DNA from: Mesobacillus jeotgali
GTDB taxonomy: Bacteria; Bacillota; Bacilli; Bacillales; Cytobacillaceae
Direction: 5' to 3'
Assembly: GCF_014856545.2 (NCBI RefSeq)
Contig: NZ_CP109811.1
Coordinates: 924,001-988,000, forward strand
DNA: 64,000 bases
Positions 61,996 to 64,000 of the stretch are shown here, one piece after another (position 1 is the first letter of the stretch; each line of letters begins with the position of its first letter). The notes beneath the pieces are model-generated. The model searched no databases. It was not told the DNA's origin and saw only the letters and a list, made by a program, of their open reading frames with translations. Both the position numbers and the translations under genes were made by a program.

Positions 61996-62009
61996 AGGAG
62001 TTCGAAAAC

Positions 62010-62579
62010 ATGTCACCAAGACCGAAAATTGCACTCGATAAAAATACAATTATGATTGCAGCAGCTGAGCTTGCGAATGAGCATGGAAGTGAGTTTATAA
62101 CTCTTGCACTGCTTGCCAAGAAGCTCAATATTAAACCGCCATCATTATACAATCACTTTGACGGCCTGTCGGGGATCAAAAAAGAACTGGCTATTTATTC
62201 TCTTGAAAAATTGTTCAACAGCCTCGCAAATGAAGCCGAAGGCAAGCCTCAGGGGGAAGAGGCAATAAAGGCATTAAGCCAGGCCTATTTAACTTTCGTA
62301 AGGACAAATCCAGGATTATACGAGTTCGCATTATCCGCCCCTGATCCAGCGGATGAGCTTGTTCATGACGCCGGCAAAAAAATCGTGGAACTTATTGTGT
62401 CTGCTATGAAGCCTTTTGGACTGCCTGAAGAGGAAGCAATCCATGCTATCCGCGGATTAAGAAGCCTGATGCATGGGTTTGCATCGCTGGAGCAAAAAGG
62501 TGGTTTCGGCATGCCGCTTGATCTGGATGAAAGCTATCGGCTTGCAGTCACTGCCTTTATTACGGGTTTGAAAAAATAA
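62010..62579 (+). CDS. TetR family transcriptional regulator
   Basis: 189 residues: N-terminal helix-turn-helix (LALLAKKLNIKPPSLYNHFDG) and an alpha-helical ligand/dimer domain with the TetR WHG-type pattern. It follows the MBL-fold gene by 14 nt; ATG 62010 has AAAGGAG upstream. It probably represses its own operon through the two palindromes at 61228-61268. Confidence 0.88.
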   Translation: MSPRPKIALDKNTIMIAAAELANEHGSEFITLALLAKKLNIKPPSLYNHFDGLSGIKKELAIYSLEKLFNSLANEAEGKPQGEEAIKALSQAYLTFVRTNPGLYEFALSAPDPADELVHDAGKKIVELIVSAMKPFGLPEEEAIHAIRGLRSLMHGFASLEQKGGFGMPLDLDESYRLAVTAFITGLKK

Positions 62580-62665
62580 AGCGAATTTTCATCTTCTGAA
62601 ATAGATTCCAAAGCTACTCATATACATATGTATAGATGCAACTTTGAAAGAACAGGAGGCGCACT

Positions 62666-63856
62666 ATGGATATATATGTGAGAAGAGGAGATTCCTTTTG
62701 GTATTTCAGCAATATTTTCAACATCCCTCTCCAGTTGATCATAGATTCCAACCGTGATATCGACCCAAATGCTCTGGATGTGGGACAGACGGTGAGGATT
62801 CCTGGTTTTGCAGCGGTGGATTATCGGATCCGTGCAGGGGATACTCTTTGGAAAATTGCCCAAAGCAGAAATCTTCAGGTGGATGCGCTGCTGCTCGCAA
62901 ACCGAAATATTAATCCAAACGGATTGTATATCGGCCAAATGGTAAAGGTTCCATTAAGGATCACCTGGAGAATTGTCCAGGGTAAGAAGAATTATGACTA
63001 TGCCTCATTGATGAGTGATTTACGACGTTTGGAAAATGTCTATCCGTTCATGAGGGTGCCCTCGATTGGAAACTCTGTTTTAGGAAAAAGCATCCCGGAA
63101 ACACTAATCGGGAATGGCAATAAACGGGTTCACTATAATGGATCGTTCCATGCCAATGAATGGATCACCACTCCCATCATCATGACTTTTCTGAACGACT
63201 ATCTTCTGGCTTTGACAAATAAGTCCTCCATTCGCGGCTTGTCCATGCAGAACTTCTATGGACAGACAACATTATCGATTGTGCCGATGGTGAATCCGGA
63301 TGGTGTCGATCTTGTGCTCAATGGGCCGCCTGAAGCAGAGCCATGGAATGAAAGAGTAGTAGAATTGAATAGAGGAAGCCAGGATTTCAGCGGATGGAAG
63401 GCCAATATCAGAGGTGTGGACCTGAACGACCAGTTCCCGGCAAAATGGGAGCTTGAAAAAGAACGGAACCCAAGCCAGCCTGGCCCAAGGGACTATGTTG
63501 GGCCAAACCCGCTATCCGAGCCAGAAGCAATTGCGATGGCAGAAATGACAAGAAGACGCGATTTTGCCCGGGTTCTGGCTTTCCATACCCAGGGAGAGGT
63601 CATCTACTGGGGCTTTGAAAATCTTGAGCCACCTGAATCGGAGGCGATGGTCAATGAATTTGCGCGGGTGAGCGGTTACCAGCCGGTCAAAACGATTGAG
63701 AGCTATGCCGGCTATAAAGACTGGTTCATCCAGGATTGGCGCAGGCCAGGTTTTACAGTCGAACTTGGTTTCGGCATAAACCCGCTGCCGCTGTCCCAAT
63801 TCGATGAGATATATGAAGAAGCCCTGGGAATCTTCCTTGCAGGACTTTATCTATAA
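62666..63856 (+). CDS. LysM-M14 gamma-D-glutamyl-diamino acid endopeptidase
   Basis: 396 residues: two LysM domains (about 2-46 and 50-95, with RAGDTLWKIAQSRNLQ) and a zinc carboxypeptidase M14 domain with HANE (about residue 165) and the third-ligand His in AFHTQGEVIYWG; the catalytic Glu is in FTVELGFG. Similar to endopeptidase I of Bacillus sphaericus and YqgT of B. subtilis, which cleave peptidoglycan peptides in spores or during turnover. No signal peptide is seen. AGGAGG precedes ATG. Confidence 0.88.
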   Translation: MDIYVRRGDSFWYFSNIFNIPLQLIIDSNRDIDPNALDVGQTVRIPGFAAVDYRIRAGDTLWKIAQSRNLQVDALLLANRNINPNGLYIGQMVKVPLRITWRIVQGKKNYDYASLMSDLRRLENVYPFMRVPSIGNSVLGKSIPETLIGNGNKRVHYNGSFHANEWITTPIIMTFLNDYLLALTNKSSIRGLSMQNFYGQTTLSIVPMVNPDGVDLVLNGPPEAEPWNERVVELNRGSQDFSGWKANIRGVDLNDQFPAKWELEKERNPSQPGPRDYVGPNPLSEPEAIAMAEMTRRRDFARVLAFHTQGEVIYWGFENLEPPESEAMVNEFARVSGYQPVKTIESYAGYKDWFIQDWRRPGFTVELGFGINPLPLSQFDEIYEEALGIFLAGLYL

Positions 63857-63861
63857 AAAAG

Positions 63862-63887
63862 CGGATCACCTGAAAAGGTGGTCTTTT
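63862..63887 (+). terminator. rho-independent terminator
   Basis: GATCACCT pairs with AGGTGGTC around GAAA, followed by TTTTT. Confidence 0.8.
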
Positions 63888-63938
63888 TAAATTGTATTTA
63901 TATGGTAAAATCGAAAGAGTACGAGAGGAGGGAATTAG

Positions 63939-64000
63939 TTGACTTATACAGGAAGCCTACCCAAAGATATTTTGTGGAGTATCATTATCATGAGCGTATT
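63939..64000 (+). CDS. start of an unidentified gene, cut by the window end
   Basis: TTG 63939 follows AGGAGGG (63926-63932) with good spacing and opens a frame of 20 codons to the window edge, beginning MTYTGSLPKDILWSIIIMSV. The last part is hydrophobic, suggesting a membrane protein. Not identifiable from this fragment. Confidence 0.5.
   Translation, partial: MTYTGSLPKDILWSIIIMSV

Overview
The window is a chromosomal segment of a low-GC, spore-former-type Bacillota, most likely Bacillaceae and possibly near Mesobacillus (the genus is an inference from gene content). Supporting features are strong AGGAGG ribosome binding sites with many TTG/GTG starts, TPP and SAM riboswitches with Bacillus-style terminators, a bcd-ptb-buk operon, an InhA-type protease, a LytS/LytTR pair and a sporulation-type PAS kinase. 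No rRNA, tRNA, CRISPR, prophage or insertion sequence was seen. Almost all of the sequence is ordinary chromosome; the unusual content is mainly intergenic.

Layout. 0.1-5.3 kb: DUF2254 membrane protein, PAS-GGDEF-EAL protein, OYE-family flavin oxidoreductase. 5.5-8.7 kb: branched-chain amino acid dehydrogenase, phosphate butyryltransferase and butyrate kinase behind a candidate CcpA site. 9-14.3 kb: ketopantoate reductase, then a CstA-family transporter with a tiny di-cysteine membrane protein and a LytS-type kinase/LytTR regulator, a probable pyruvate sensing and uptake module. 14.6-17.2 kb: DUF4097 protein, peptidase T, small membrane protein. 17.4-20.6 kb: TPP riboswitch and thiM-thiD-thiE-thiW. 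20.6-26.4 kb: exonuclease, Hly-III protein, DUF1836 and HTH regulators, PAS histidine kinase, a frameshifted Nudix gene, a Gfo/Idh/MocA oxidoreductase. 26.6-34.2 kb: InhA-like secreted protease, small genes, a nine-copy 52-bp tandem repeat, glutaminyl-tRNA synthetase (uncommon in this group), RocB-like M20 peptidase. 34.5-40.9 kb: OsmC, YetF-like protein, MFS transporter, split ThrE-type exporter, phosphatase, YhfP-like reductase.

41.1-46.9 kb: the most interesting enzyme cluster. A perfect FNR-type palindrome precedes genes for a NarI-like cytochrome b with a C-terminal Cys4 motif, a NasC/NapA-like molybdopterin oxidoreductase, a 16-cysteine ferredoxin, an Mrp-type ATPase lacking the usual CxxC, a Tat-exported Rieske protein and a small two-TM protein. 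It reads as an anaerobic quinone-linked molybdoenzyme chain, substrate unknown. 48.2-51 kb: TPR-dynamin GTPase. 51.1-55.1 kb: a SAM riboswitch controls a ribose-type ABC transporter, so its ligand should relate to methionine or methylthioribose. 55.3-64 kb: membrane protein with a probable ATT start, FNT channel, MFS transporter, VOC protein, amino-acid ABC transporter, metallo-hydrolase plus TetR with paired operators, LysM-M14 endopeptidase, and a gene cut by the window end.

The main undescribed candidate is a family of five intergenic arrays (5.35, 8.8, 14.5, 45.3 and 52.5 kb). Each has 2-9 copies of a T-rich unit with a GCGA/TCGCA core, spaced exactly 20 bp or in strict 20/21-bp alternation, and each ends by fusing its last unit to the same hairpin (ACTGGAAA ... 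TTTTTCCAG). All five point the same way. A sixth 21-bp array (60.95 kb) and the 52-bp array (30.1 kb) are different families.
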